NCBI GenBank assembly: GCA_001771545.1
Contig: MEUC01000011.1
Span: 1 to 64,000 of the forward strand
Direction: 5' to 3'
Origin: a candidate division WOR-1 bacterium RIFOXYB2_FULL_42_35
Lineage (GTDB): Bacteria > Margulisbacteria > WOR-1 > O2-12-FULL-45-9
DNA: 64,000 nt
In this document: positions 55,533 through 64,000 of the stretch, piece after piece
Layout: each line of letters opens with the position of its first letter
Numbering within the stretch: position 1 is the stretch's first letter
Program-made: the position numbers and the translations under genes
Notes under the pieces: model-generated
The model's input: only the letters and a program-made list of their open reading frames with translations
Told to the model about the DNA's origin: nothing
Databases searched by the model: none

Positions 55533-56171
55533 TTACTTCACTAAATTAATTCTCCAGGGCAAAGATCTTCTTACTATTTCTTCCAGACTTTTATTCCCTT
55601 TTATTTCCGATGTTGGCTGGGGCATCTCTTTTAACCTATTATTTTCTGGCCCAACATTTAGATCATCAAGGTCTGGTGGCAAAACTCTTATGACTGGCTC
55701 AGCTTCTCTTTTTACCGGTTGCCATTTTATAGGAAGCTTAATATCAGGTAAACTTGCTGTTTGCTCTGGGTATGCTTTTAAATCATCTGGGTCTGCAGGC
55801 AAAGCTCTTATGACTGGTTCTTCAAGGGCTTCTGGGTTCGCTGGTATAGCCCTAAATACCGGTTCTTGCTCATCCGGGTTTTCTGGCAAAGCTGGCAAAG
55901 CTCTTATGACTGGTTCTTCAAGGTCTTCTGAGTTCGCTGGTATAGCCCTAAATACCGGTTCTTTAAGCTCATACGGGTTTTCTGGCAAAGCTGGCAAAGC
56001 CCTTATAACAGGTTCTTTTCCCACCAGAGAGACAAAGTCCTGGAAATCCTCCCCACTAATTCCTGGGTTTTCTGATTGGCAAGTTTTTCCATCCTTATTC
56101 TTATCCAAAGCCTTTACTGCCTTTTTGAAACCAGGCTTAACATCACCCGTATTTATACATAAATCTCCCAT
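55533..56171 (-). CDS. EF-hand-like protein with tandem EPVIRALP repeats
   Basis: A 212-residue protein with no signal peptide visible. Residues 18-36 (KALDKNKDGKTCQSEN) resemble an EF-hand calcium loop. From residue 53 there are about six proline-rich repeats of 15-18 residues alternating EPVIRALPALPENP and EPVFRAIPANxExLE, then a looser REAEPVIRVLPPDLDD. The tail ends in a basic stretch. The EF-hand start resembles that of the 34693 protein. AAAGGAGAA precedes ATG 56171. Unrecognised family; perhaps a calcium-responsive, extended scaffold. Confidence 0.65.
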   Translation of the reverse strand: MGDLCINTGDVKPGFKKAVKALDKNKDGKTCQSENPGISGEDFQDFVSLVGKEPVIRALPALPENPYELKEPVFRAIPANSEDLEEPVIRALPALPENPDEQEPVFRAIPANPEALEEPVIRALPADPDDLKAYPEQTASLPDIKLPIKWQPVKREAEPVIRVLPPDLDDLNVGPENNRLKEMPQPTSEIKGNKSLEEIVRRSLPWRINLVK

Positions 56172-56253
56172 ATCATTCTCCTTTTGGTATTAGTTGCGCT
56201 TCTACTATATATATCGAAAGAAGACCGATAAAACTTGTGTTAAATTACTATCC

Positions 56254-56916
56254 TTAGAAGCTTAAAAATCTAGTTCCACCATAGGGATCGGATTTCTTGG
56301 GAACAGACGAAGGCAGAGGCGCAGGCTGAGGAGAAGGTGAAGCAGAAGGCAAAGGAGGAACAGGCCTTGCTATCGGTTGAGCAACTGGTCGGGCAACTGG
56401 TTTTGGAGCTTCAACAACAGTGTTTTTTTGGAAATTAGCCATGGGAAACATCGGCTTTTGGATTAAAATTGATTTCTGTGTTTGCGGCTTGGGTTGAAGA
56501 TCTTTTGCTTCCGCTAAATAAACCACATCTTGTTCCCGCACTTTATGTTTAACCTTGATCCCAACCTCATCGCCTTTTTTAGCTTTCAAAACACTTTCAT
56601 GTTCGATTTGAATTGAATCAATTCTTTGGATAAAATCTGTCTTGTGACCTTTAATTAGAATAATATCGCCAACTTTTAGCGGGGCTTTAAGCTTGAAAGC
56701 AGCTACTGAGATTTTACCAAAGTAGTGTTCAATCTTGGCAATAACCCGAGGACCTTTGATTTTTTTTACGGTTTTCTTTCTATTGACACTCTTTTTAACT
56801 TTCTTACTGGTTAGTTTTTTTGGTTTCTTAGACTTCTTTTTCCCCTTAACCTTAGTCCTTCCCTCTTTCTTAGTCTTCGCCTTTGCCCTTAGCCTCTTTA
56901 TTTTCTTCTTCACCAT
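56254..56916 (-). CDS. basic protein with EF-Tu domain-2-like barrel
   Basis: A 220-residue protein in three parts: a very Lys/Arg-rich N-terminus (1-50, nucleic-acid-binding character), a ~75-residue beta-barrel (AKIEHYFGKISVAAFKL, LKVGDIILIKGHKTDFIQRI, VLKAKKGDEVGIKVKHKVRE) of the translation-factor domain-2 type, and a Pro/Ala-rich disordered tail. Such stand-alone barrels are annotated translation elongation factor-like proteins in several genomes. AGGAG 8 nt before ATG 56916 sets the start. It follows the decarboxylase gene after 11 nt in the polyamine operon. Confidence 0.65.
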   Translation of the reverse strand: MVKKKIKRLRAKAKTKKEGRTKVKGKKKSKKPKKLTSKKVKKSVNRKKTVKKIKGPRVIAKIEHYFGKISVAAFKLKAPLKVGDIILIKGHKTDFIQRIDSIQIEHESVLKAKKGDEVGIKVKHKVREQDVVYLAEAKDLQPKPQTQKSILIQKPMFPMANFQKNTVVEAPKPVARPVAQPIARPVPPLPSASPSPQPAPLPSSVPKKSDPYGGTRFLSF

Positions 56917-56927
56917 CGCTCCCACTC

Positions 56928-58073
56928 CTAAACCATAATAATTTTAGCCGGCGGAAACCCGTTAAAACCCGGAACCGCACTAGCACACGAGTAAGCCCCG
57001 ATATTTTTAACGTAAACAATATTGCCAACCTCCAACTCCGGTAAATCTTCACTAATGGAAATAGTGTCAAAAGAATCACAAGTTGGGCCAGCCAAAGTAC
57101 TTAAAAATTTCTGGCCGCGCCTTAAAGTCTTAAACTCATAACGACAATGATCAAAAACAATCCCGGAAAAATCGGCATAAACACCATCATTGAGATAATA
57201 ATAGTTTTTATTGTTGCGAAAAGTTCTACCCACAACTTGCGTAATCAGGGTGCCGGCTAACCCGGCAAAAAATCGCCCCGGCTCGGCAATAAAGTTCGTA
57301 TCCTTGGCAAACAAACGGCGTAGCTTTTTTCGTAAATGTTTGGCCATGTCCTTAAAGGTAATATGGTTATCACTGTCAAAATGACGAATCGGAAAACCAC
57401 CGCCAATATCAAGGGTGTCTAATTTTAAACCGTAACGCTCTGCCTCATTAAATATGGCGGCTGAAACCTCCAAAGCCTGTAAGTAATTCTCCACATTAGT
57501 ACACTGCGAACCAACATGAAAAGAGACCCCGGCCGGCTTTAAACCCAAGGACTTAGCCTTGCGTAACAGAAAGACCGACTGATCAGGGTCAGCGCCAAAC
57601 TTAAGGGATAATTCAACCGTACTGCCAATATTACTAACCTTAATACGCACCAAAACCCCGGCTCCGGGACAATACTTGGCAATCTTATAAAGTTCCGGTT
57701 CATTGTCAAAGGTCATAAAGCGGACTTTCTTTTTATAAGCCTCGGCAATATCCCGGTTAGACTTTATCGTATTAGCAAAAATCACCTTATCAGGAGAGGC
57801 TCCCAAAGAAAGAACCTGATTCATCTCCACAGCACTAGCCACATCAAAACCAGCTCCAAGCTTCACAAAGGTTTTAATAATTTCCGGATGGGGATTAGCC
57901 TTAATGGCATAATAAGGGGTGACGTCAGGAAGATATCTGGTAAAACGCTCATATTGCTGACGCAGGGCTTCACGATTAATTAACATTAACGGGGAACCGT
58001 ATTTCTTAACGGCATTGCGGATAGTTTTTTCTAAACCGCCGCGACCAGAAGCTTTAGCACCTTTAGTGGTCAT
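56928..58073 (-). CDS. ornithine decarboxylase (PLP fold-type III)
   Basis: A 381-residue alanine-racemase-fold decarboxylase. The PLP lysine is in PYYAIKANPHP near residue 58; HVGSQC near 196, GGGFP near 237 and EPGRFF near 276 bind the cofactor; the substrate-side cysteine is in GPTCDSFD near 331, the arrangement of eukaryotic-type ornithine decarboxylases (GPTCDGLD). Diaminopimelate or carboxynorspermidine decarboxylase are alternatives from the fold, but the neighbouring homospermidine synthase favours production of putrescine from ornithine. Start ATG 58073 overlaps that gene's stop (ATGA). Confidence 0.85.
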   Translation of the reverse strand: MTTKGAKASGRGGLEKTIRNAVKKYGSPLMLINREALRQQYERFTRYLPDVTPYYAIKANPHPEIIKTFVKLGAGFDVASAVEMNQVLSLGASPDKVIFANTIKSNRDIAEAYKKKVRFMTFDNEPELYKIAKYCPGAGVLVRIKVSNIGSTVELSLKFGADPDQSVFLLRKAKSLGLKPAGVSFHVGSQCTNVENYLQALEVSAAIFNEAERYGLKLDTLDIGGGFPIRHFDSDNHITFKDMAKHLRKKLRRLFAKDTNFIAEPGRFFAGLAGTLITQVVGRTFRNNKNYYYLNDGVYADFSGIVFDHCRYEFKTLRRGQKFLSTLAGPTCDSFDTISISEDLPELEVGNIVYVKNIGAYSCASAVPGFNGFPPAKIIMV

Positions 58074-59605
58074 GCAAATAAATTCAAAGGCTCGCCTTTT
58101 TTGCAGGCCTCTATCATTGCCTTTGCCTCATTTTCCGGTAGTAAATCAACTTTGTTGGTTAAAAATGTAGAAAATTGCCAGACATCTTCTTCAGGCGGTC
58201 TGGGCATATCATATTTTGTAAACTTGGTGTTAAGATTTTTTAAAGGGGTCCAATCAACTGCCTTAGAAACAAAGGGGCTAATATAAGGCATCGAAATTCT
58301 AAGTATTTCTTCAAAATCAATATCATCCGGCATACGAAAACCCATCTTAGGATTTTTAATCATCCAAATAGCAGCAGCTACAACAGAAACAGCTACTTGC
58401 ATAGTAGTTGCTTGTTGATGCGGCACCAGTTTTCTGGAAGTGTGGATATCAAGAATACTGCCGCACCACCAGGAATTAAAATCATGACCCATTAAAAGCA
58501 CGCCTAGTTGATCCTCCCCATCAATAATTTCGTCGTTCATAATACGTTGTTTTTCTTGTAAATGAAATTGCCGCATTTCCAGCTCGCGCAAAGAATTAAT
58601 TGCCGCATTAGATGGACAATAGGCATAATGCACCGTAGGCCGATAGACTGCTTCCCCATTTTCCCAGACGGTTAAGCGATCAGAAATACTAAAGGCTTCA
58701 CCATGGCGAATAACCATGCCAATAATTTCACCACAAGGCACCCAAGAACGCACTACTGTTCTCATCCCAAGAGAGCGCAGGCAAATCTGGTTTCTCGGCC
58801 CGGTCTTATGGAAGAAAGCAGTTTTGGGAATATTTCTCTCGTGAGTTCCCCAACCTAATTCTGCCGGCGCCACCCCCTCCTCATAAAAACCTTCTATACT
58901 CCAGGTATTAACGAATTCGTTAACCTGTTTGGGCCGATCTGTAATTTGGGTATCCCGCTCAGAAATATGGATAACCTTAACCCCTTCAAGCTGCGCCAGC
59001 TTAGCAAAGTTTTTCTCACTCAAAGCATCTTCTAAACTCTTCTTGCGTGGATCATGAGGTTTTTCTTGTAAGATTTTATTAGCAATCCCAATTAAAGCAT
59101 GTTTTGTGAAATGTGACACCAAGCCAGGATTAGCACCATGGTCAACAACTGCCGAAGTCCCCTTATTATCACCCCAACGCTTGACCATGTCTTTAAGCTG
59201 CATATGACGTTGATACAAGGTATATCTGGTGGGATCATTGCGTTCTTCATCTTTATAGGGATTCCATTCTTCCACGGAAGTATTAACATATAAAATTTGA
59301 TTGTTGCGGCAATAAGTTAGCATTGACTCGCAATCAATGTTCCAGGCCAAATCAACAATTAGATCACCAGCCCCAACATATTTTTTTAAAAGTTCCTTGT
59401 AATTATCTTTGGTAACTTTATCATTAACATAGGTAACCCCTTTAGCAAGAGAATCTTTAACGCGGGCTCGATTATCAACAAAATCCATAATAGTGATATT
59501 TTGAGGGGGAACATCGATTAATTGCAAGACAATGGGTACCGCACATTGCGAAACAGAACCACAACCAATGATCAGGATCTTACCGGGAAATTTGACATGC
59601 TTCAT
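58070..59605 (-). CDS. hss: homospermidine synthase
   Basis: A 511-residue NAD-dependent enzyme joining two putrescines into sym-homospermidine with release of ammonia. It has an N-terminal Rossmann motif ILIIGCGSVSQ near residue 10, the bacterial-family stretch DLAWNIDCESMLTYC near 84, VDHGANPGLVSHF near 153 and a long C-terminal domain with GHDFNSWWCGSILD near 371. Saccharopine-dehydrogenase-like proteins share the fold, but this length and these motifs are those of bacterial homospermidine synthases. AAGGAG precedes ATG 59605. It heads the operon with ornithine decarboxylase. Confidence 0.88.
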   Translation of the reverse strand: MKHVKFPGKILIIGCGSVSQCAVPIVLQLIDVPPQNITIMDFVDNRARVKDSLAKGVTYVNDKVTKDNYKELLKKYVGAGDLIVDLAWNIDCESMLTYCRNNQILYVNTSVEEWNPYKDEERNDPTRYTLYQRHMQLKDMVKRWGDNKGTSAVVDHGANPGLVSHFTKHALIGIANKILQEKPHDPRKKSLEDALSEKNFAKLAQLEGVKVIHISERDTQITDRPKQVNEFVNTWSIEGFYEEGVAPAELGWGTHERNIPKTAFFHKTGPRNQICLRSLGMRTVVRSWVPCGEIIGMVIRHGEAFSISDRLTVWENGEAVYRPTVHYAYCPSNAAINSLRELEMRQFHLQEKQRIMNDEIIDGEDQLGVLLMGHDFNSWWCGSILDIHTSRKLVPHQQATTMQVAVSVVAAAIWMIKNPKMGFRMPDDIDFEEILRISMPYISPFVSKAVDWTPLKNLNTKFTKYDMPRPPEEDVWQFSTFLTNKVDLLPENEAKAMIEACKKGEPLNLFA

Positions 59606-59714
59606 TTATCTAAAACTCCTTTTTTTAAAATACTTTTGTTTTTTTCATTGTAACAAATAAAATATTTTTTGGCAAATAATGTTGTCTAGATGTTGTATAA
59701 TGGATTAACAGAAT

Positions 59715-59788
59715 GCGCCCGTAGCTCAACTGGATAGAGCGTCTGCCTTCGAAGCAGCAGGTTAGAGGTTCAAGTCCTCTCGGGCGCA
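59715..59788 (+). tRNA. tRNA-Arg (TCG)
   Basis: The acceptor GCGCCCG (59715-59721) pairs with CGGGCGC (59781-59787). The anticodon loop CTTCGAA gives TCG at 59749-59751. The first pair of the anticodon stem (27-43) is a T-C mismatch, the rest is canonical. CCA is not encoded; a T-run follows. Confidence 0.93.
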
Positions 59789-59808
59789 CTTTTTTTATTA
59801 ACAGTATT

Positions 59809-60645
59809 ATGTCAGCAATGTTTTTATCAGCAATATTATTCGGTTTCATGGGCTTAATGGTTAAGATCTTAAGCCAATCAATCCCTGCTGAGCTGATTGC
59901 CTTTGGCCGTTTCTTTTTTGGTCTTTTCGCCGTCTCAATCCTGGTGGTTGCCAGGCTGGTTAAATTAAAATTCGTTAATCGCCCGCTGCTTATCTTTCGA
60001 GGAATTGTTGGCGGTTTTGCTATTCTCTGTTACTTTAAGTCTGTCAGCTTAATTCCTCTGGCAGATGCAGCTGTAATTTCTTTTTCTTACCCAATTTTTG
60101 GCACAATTTTTGCAGCAATCTTTCTTAAGGAAGAACTAAAGCCTCAAGCCTTGTTGGTCTTAATGATAGCCTTATTCGGCATGGTTTTAGTGGCTGATCC
60201 TAAATTCAGGACAATTAATATTGGTTACGTCTTTGCTTTAATTTCTTCGCTTTGTGCTGGCGCAGCAGTAACTTCTGTTCGTCAATTAAGGAAAACAGAT
60301 GACCCCTGGTCAATCTCTATTGCCCAAATGGTGGGAGGCATTATAATAGTTAGCCTGCTTAGTTTTAAGAGCCTTAGTATTCCCAACCCTAACATTCTCT
60401 TGTTGCTTGTTTTTGCTTCCTTAATTTCAACCATTGGACAATTATTATTAACTTATGCATATGAATTTTGCAGCGTGACTGTAGGGGGAACAATTTCTTT
60501 AGCGGTTGTGCCAACTACTGTTGTTTTGGCAATTGTTTTTCTGGGGGAAACTATTACCGCCTCATTCCTGGTGGGTAGCAGTATGATCTTTGGTAGTGCA
60601 ATTTATTTACTTAACAGCCAAACCGAAGCCGGTTCCAAAGGTTGA
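59809..60645 (+). CDS. EamA/DMT-family transporter
   Basis: A 278-residue inner-membrane transporter with ten hydrophobic segments made of two EamA repeats. The first repeat ends with ALLVLMIALFGMVLVAD near residue 120, and the second contains ITASFLVGSSMIFGSAIYL at the end. Close relatives of the RhaT/YdcZ-like S-adenosylmethionine or amino acid exporters share the layout; the substrate is not readable. The gene begins 20 nt after tRNA-Arg, with TATTAA 7 nt before ATG 59809 and no Shine-Dalgarno. Its stop abuts the convergent 60646 gene. Confidence 0.85.
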   Translation: MSAMFLSAILFGFMGLMVKILSQSIPAELIAFGRFFFGLFAVSILVVARLVKLKFVNRPLLIFRGIVGGFAILCYFKSVSLIPLADAAVISFSYPIFGTIFAAIFLKEELKPQALLVLMIALFGMVLVADPKFRTINIGYVFALISSLCAGAAVTSVRQLRKTDDPWSISIAQMVGGIIIVSLLSFKSLSIPNPNILLLLVFASLISTIGQLLLTYAYEFCSVTVGGTISLAVVPTTVVLAIVFLGETITASFLVGSSMIFGSAIYLLNSQTEAGSKG

Positions 60646-61425
60646 TTATTTATCTAACTGCATCAAAACGTATGGGGTCCCTAGCCCACTTTCCAAGCCT
60701 TCATACTTAATCCATTCTGCTGGTTTGGAATCAGAATACCAAAAATAGATCTTAGGCAAGAAAGCCCCAACAAAGCCCAAAGCTCCCAAATTAACAGTGA
60801 GTTCAACCTTATGACAGTCGAACTCACCTGCAGGAACAGTGACTTTTTCTTGATCACGATAAATTAGCGTATTGGAATAAATTTTTGGCTCATCGGAAAG
60901 GTAATGAAAAGCAAAGTCTTGTTTGCGCTGAAAATCATAGCCCTGTATTGCCAAGCCTAAGATATATTTATCCACAACATCATTTTCAAATTTAAAGATT
61001 TGCTTCTCGATTTTATTATTAACTTTGTCTTCGCGCCTAAAATAAATATTCTTATCCTCATCATCATACTGTAATATCTCTACCTTAAGCAGTTTGCCCT
61101 GATTGGAGAAGACTCTTTTCTCCGAATAATAGGGCCTAAGAGACGGCTCTAGATAATAGTAGCCGGTAACTTCCCATTTAAGGGGGACTTTTGACCCGCC
61201 GTATTTACCCTGACCTTTTTCCGAATAGCGAATATATTTTTGACCATCTTCAGTTGCCAACTGATATTGGATCTCCGACTGCCACAGTATTTTTCCAGAC
61301 TCCTTATCTAGGGTGATGATTTTGTTTTTGATTAACTGAGGAATTTCCGGCAGTTTAAAATTTTCGGCACTAACACTTATTGAAAAAAACAATAAACCCA
61401 GCATTACAACAATTATCTTTTTCAT
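60646..61425 (-). CDS. DUF3108-like periplasmic protein
   Basis: A 259-residue exported protein with signal peptide (1-20, SVSA). The mature part is beta-rich and carries the DUF3108-like end: EKVTVPAGEFDCHKVELTVN near 200 and PKIYFWYSDSKPAEWIKYE near 230, where a strand-turn precedes a W-x-(S/D) motif. Such proteins bind hydrophobic ligands or act in envelope maintenance; the function is unproven. Start ATG 61425 overlaps the rdgB stop, making it the last gene of the recJ-purD-rdgB operon. Confidence 0.75.
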   Translation of the reverse strand: MKKIIVVMLGLLFFSISVSAENFKLPEIPQLIKNKIITLDKESGKILWQSEIQYQLATEDGQKYIRYSEKGQGKYGGSKVPLKWEVTGYYYLEPSLRPYYSEKRVFSNQGKLLKVEILQYDDEDKNIYFRREDKVNNKIEKQIFKFENDVVDKYILGLAIQGYDFQRKQDFAFHYLSDEPKIYSNTLIYRDQEKVTVPAGEFDCHKVELTVNLGALGFVGAFLPKIYFWYSDSKPAEWIKYEGLESGLGTPYVLMQLDK

Positions 61426-61979
61426 AAGAGCTCCTTCAATTTCTTTAAGGCCCTACCCCTGTGACTCAAACGATTTTTCATCACCGGACTCATCTCGGCA
61501 AAAGTTTTCTTGTAACCTTGGGGAACAAAAACGGGATCATAGCCAAAACCACGCTCGCCCCTCATTTCGTGGATGATCTTCCCCTTACAAATCCCTTTGA
61601 CTGTTTTGACTTCACCATTTGGATAAACTATCGCTATCACGCAAACGAATTGAGCTATTCGCATTACTTCATTCACATTACTCATTACTCTCAAAAGTTT
61701 TGTGCAGAGTTTCTCCGGGGTTGGATTTGGTCCGGCAAAGCGAGCGGATTTAATCCCTGGTTTACCATTAAGGGCTTTAACTTCTAGCCCGGAATCATCG
61801 GCAATGGCAATTTGACCAGGCTTTAATTTAATGGCCTTGGCTTTTTTAATCGCATTGGCTTCGAATGTTTTTCCGTTCTCATGAACTCGCAATTCGCAAC
61901 CGGTAACCCGTAACTTGAGAATTTGTTTAACTTCGCGGAGTTTGTGTTTATTGCCCGTAGCAACCAGAATTTGCATCAT
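61422..61979 (-). CDS. rdgB: XTP/dITP diphosphatase
   Basis: A 185-residue house-cleaning pyrophosphatase that hydrolyses XTP and dITP. The family motifs are VATGNKHKLREVKQIL at residue 5, ENGKTFEANAIKKA near 36, DDSGLEVKALNGKPG near 62, and the C-terminal GERGFGYDPVF and MNRLSHRGRAL. Two segments are coded by repeat-like DNA: RVTGCELRV (61883-61919) and VMSNVNEVMRIAQ (61658-61691); both replace ordinary loop positions in frame. Overlaps purD by 4 nt. Confidence 0.93.
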   Translation of the reverse strand: MMQILVATGNKHKLREVKQILKLRVTGCELRVHENGKTFEANAIKKAKAIKLKPGQIAIADDSGLEVKALNGKPGIKSARFAGPNPTPEKLCTKLLRVMSNVNEVMRIAQFVCVIAIVYPNGEVKTVKGICKGKIIHEMRGERGFGYDPVFVPQGYKKTFAEMSPVMKNRLSHRGRALKKLKELL

Positions 61980-63244
61980 AAATACTTCAAGGCCTTTTTC
62001 CCAATATCCTTCCGATACTGCATCCCTTTAAACTTAATCATCTCAACAGCTTGATAAGCATTTTTAATCGCAAACTTAATGTTGTCTCCAAGTGCGGTAA
62101 CGCCTAAGACTCTCCCGCCAGAGGTGACTGGGCCAGGAAACTTTGTGCCTGCATGAAACACATAAGCATTGGCTAATTGGTCAACTTTATCAATGCCAGT
62201 TATTGGCATCCCTTTCTCATATTTACCAGGATAGCCGCCAGCTGCAATTACCACGCACACCGCAGCCTTCTCATGCCACTCAATCTCACGATTATTTAAC
62301 TTGCCATCAATGACTGCTTGAAAGATTGGCACAATGTCACTCTTCATCCGCATTAGAATTGGTTGAGTTTCTGGATCACCAAAGCGACAGTTAAATTCTA
62401 AAACCTTGGGTCCTTGTTTTGTGACCATAATCCCAGCATAGATAATTCCTTTATAAGGAATCCCTTCTTGTGCCATACCCGCCACTAAGGGACGCAATAC
62501 TTCTACATCAATTTGTGACATTAAATGATCGGTGATAACTGGTGCCGGTGAATAAGCCCCCATACCGCCAGTGTTTGGTCCTTTGTCACCATCATAAATT
62601 CGCTTATGATCTTGAGACGTTTCGAGTGGAACAATTGATTTGCCATCAGTTAGAGCAAGAATGGAAGCTTCTTCACCGACTAAACACTCTTCAATGACAA
62701 CTGTGTCTCCAGCAGAACCAAACTCTTTCTTTTCCATAATATCTTTAACTGCTGTGATAGCTTCCGCAGTGGTCTGACAAATCAAGACCCCCTTGCCTGC
62801 TGCTAAACCATCGGCTTTAACCACAATTGGCGCGCCCATTTCATTAATATAAGCAATGGCTTTAGCTGGATCGGTAAAAATACCGGTTTGCGCAGTAGGT
62901 ATATCGTATTTAACCATAATGTTTTTGGCAAAAGCTTTACTACCTTCTAATTGTGCTGCAGCTTTGCTAGGACCAAAGGCTTTTAAGCCGGCCTTGTCAA
63001 ATTCATCAACCACACCAAGGACTAGAGGAATTTCTGGGCCAACAACGGTTAGATCAATCTTCTTTTCTTGAGCAAAATTTAGGAGGCCGGCGATATCGTC
63101 AACTTTGATATTAACATTTTCCGCAAACTCTGCAGTCCCAGCGTTACCAGGCGCACAGTAGATTTTATCAACTTTAGGACTTTGGGAGATTTTCCAGACT
63201 AAGGCGTGCTCGCGACCGCCAGAGCCGATGACTAAGACTTTCAT
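61976..63244 (-). CDS. purD: phosphoribosylamine-glycine ligase
   Basis: A 422-residue ATP-grasp enzyme for the second step of purine synthesis. The start MKVLVIGSGGREHALVWK, GPEIPLVLGVVDEF near 70, the ATP-binding KADGLAAGKGV near 142, the DGDKGPNTGGMGAYSPAP near 213 and the acidic metal site FNCRFGDPETQP near 285 are all present. ATG 63244 overlaps the recJ stop (ATGA). No other pur genes lie in view. Confidence 0.96.
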   Translation of the reverse strand: MKVLVIGSGGREHALVWKISQSPKVDKIYCAPGNAGTAEFAENVNIKVDDIAGLLNFAQEKKIDLTVVGPEIPLVLGVVDEFDKAGLKAFGPSKAAAQLEGSKAFAKNIMVKYDIPTAQTGIFTDPAKAIAYINEMGAPIVVKADGLAAGKGVLICQTTAEAITAVKDIMEKKEFGSAGDTVVIEECLVGEEASILALTDGKSIVPLETSQDHKRIYDGDKGPNTGGMGAYSPAPVITDHLMSQIDVEVLRPLVAGMAQEGIPYKGIIYAGIMVTKQGPKVLEFNCRFGDPETQPILMRMKSDIVPIFQAVIDGKLNNREIEWHEKAAVCVVIAAGGYPGKYEKGMPITGIDKVDQLANAYVFHAGTKFPGPVTSGGRVLGVTALGDNIKFAIKNAYQAVEMIKFKGMQYRKDIGKKALKYL

Positions 63245-64000
63245 TTGTTAGCCTCCTTAATATCAACTAACGAGAGTTGAACGCTCTCAAACCCGTTCCA
63301 TAAATTTGTTTCTAAACGATAAGCAATGTCGTACATATTATTATAATTGAGTTCAGCCGCTTTTTCACCTAGGCCAAAGCCAATGGAATCAAAACTATTG
63401 CCCTCTTTCGCAAACTTGGCCTTAAGATGCCTGCCATCAGCGCCAACAGCTCTCATGCTCTCAATTTTCATCCCCTTAGTCACAAAGATAGGAACTCTGT
63501 TTCCTTCTCCATAAGGGCCTAAAACGCTTAACTCTTTAGCTAGGCTCATAGTAATAACCTTAGCCTCAAGTTCAGCATCAATTAAAAGCCTGGCCTTCAA
63601 ATCCTCGTCAGAAATTAATTCTGCAGCTTTTTCCTGTAAACGTTTTTTAAGTTCAGGGATTTTATCTACAGCCACTTCAAAACCAGCCGCTCCCTCATGC
63701 CCGCCAAAATCTAAAAACAAATCCCGGCAAGAATCCAGTAAAGCATAGATATTAACTCCACCAATTGAACGCGCAGAACCACGACCAACCCCATCGTTAA
63801 TACCAATTAAAACCGCTGGGCAACCTAATTGATCAACTACCCGTGAAGCCACAATCCCAATCACCCCAGGGTGCCAACCCTCACCTTCCAGCACCACAAC
63901 TTTAGCTCCTGCTGGTTGATCTTTTAATCTTTCAAAGACTTCCTCACGAATATCTTTGCCAATACCTTGCCGCCGCGTATTAATCTTATTAAGTTCAGCT
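63241..64000 (-). CDS. recJ: single-stranded-DNA exonuclease RecJ, C-terminal part (cut by window edge)
   Basis: The frame is open to the window edge and codes the last 252 residues of RecJ. The visible part holds the end of the DHH domain (AELNKINTRRQGIGKDIREE), VVLEGEGWHPGVIGIVASRV, then the DHHA1 region with GSARSIGGVNIYALLDSC and FLDFGGHEGAAGFEV (the GGH phosphate-binding motif) and the OB-like C-terminus. It degrades single strands 5'-3' in recombination and mismatch repair. It is the first visible gene of an operon with purD, rdgB and the DUF3108-like gene. Confidence 0.93.
   Translation of the reverse strand, partial: AELNKINTRRQGIGKDIREEVFERLKDQPAGAKVVVLEGEGWHPGVIGIVASRVVDQLGCPAVLIGINDGVGRGSARSIGGVNIYALLDSCRDLFLDFGGHEGAAGFEVAVDKIPELKKRLQEKAAELISDEDLKARLLIDAELEAKVITMSLAKELSVLGPYGEGNRVPIFVTKGMKIESMRAVGADGRHLKAKFAKEGNSFDSIGFGLGEKAAELNYNNMYDIAYRLETNLWNGFESVQLSLVDIKEANK

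Overview
The window is bacterial chromosome from an organism with a Gram-negative type, two-membrane envelope. It encodes an Omp85-type surface barrel, several other predicted outer-membrane barrels, TolC-type exit ducts, a MacAB-type exporter, an RND pump and a YaiO-like protein. The DNA is AT-leaning and uses standard codons with ATG, GTG and TTG starts. Many promoter-proximal genes look leaderless: an extended -10 box lies 6-10 nt before the start codon and no Shine-Dalgarno is visible. The gene mix fits an uncultivated candidate phylum (for example the Margulisbacteria/Saganbacteria neighbourhood), but that placement is an impression and not shown by any marker.

Layout. 1-8.9 kb: long proline dehydrogenase, 2-isopropylmalate synthase, a Lrp-type RAM protein, then an operon of a DUF502 membrane protein, two half-size TrkA proteins, TrkH and an OB-fold envelope protein, ending against a convergent AmrS radical-SAM gene. 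8.9-10.5 kb: tRNA-Asn, then a broken copy of it split in the T-loop by an 87-bp twin-hairpin insertion, among small membrane or amphipathic proteins. 10.5-14.5 kb: amino-acid permease, alpha/beta hydrolase, HI0933-type flavoprotein. 14.6-23.8 kb is an accessory envelope region, all on the minus strand: a run of small secreted or barrel proteins with two lmo0937-type miniproteins, several gene remnants, and a YaiO-HEAT-glycosyltransferase operon bracketed by two close Crp/Fnr paralogues. The glycosyltransferase is broken by a 173-bp transposon remnant with inverted repeats and a 9-bp target duplication.

23.8-43.7 kb: more envelope proteins (DUF2490-like, MarC, Omp85-type), a large hydrolase, TypA, an ECF sigma / anti-sigma / VIT-VWA module, an EF-hand plus poly-threonine plus SGNH-hydrolase protein, PyrK-PyrD, UvrA, an M50-CBS protease and a flavin reductase. 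43.7-55.4 kb: Dus, a FadL/TraF-like barrel whose ribosome site lies in a hairpin, a TolC-MacA-MacB export operon, and divergently an operon in which a MarR regulator is fused in frame to a TolC-like protein, followed by an RND pump. 55.4-64 kb: tRNA-His, an EF-hand/proline-repeat protein, an EF-Tu-domain-2-like basic protein, ornithine decarboxylase and homospermidine synthase (a homospermidine pathway), tRNA-Arg, an EamA transporter, and a tightly overlapped operon recJ-purD-rdgB-DUF3108.

The strongest unusual signals are the MarR-TolC fusion with an internal signal peptide and a palindromic operator in its promoter; the transposon-broken glycosyltransferase; the (AT)12 tract forming nearly all of the 5' leader of one Crp paralogue; the twin-hairpin insertion in a tRNA copy; the (ACA)20 poly-Thr linker; and a family of degenerate short-word repeats that also appear in frame inside amrS, pyrK, rdgB and macA.
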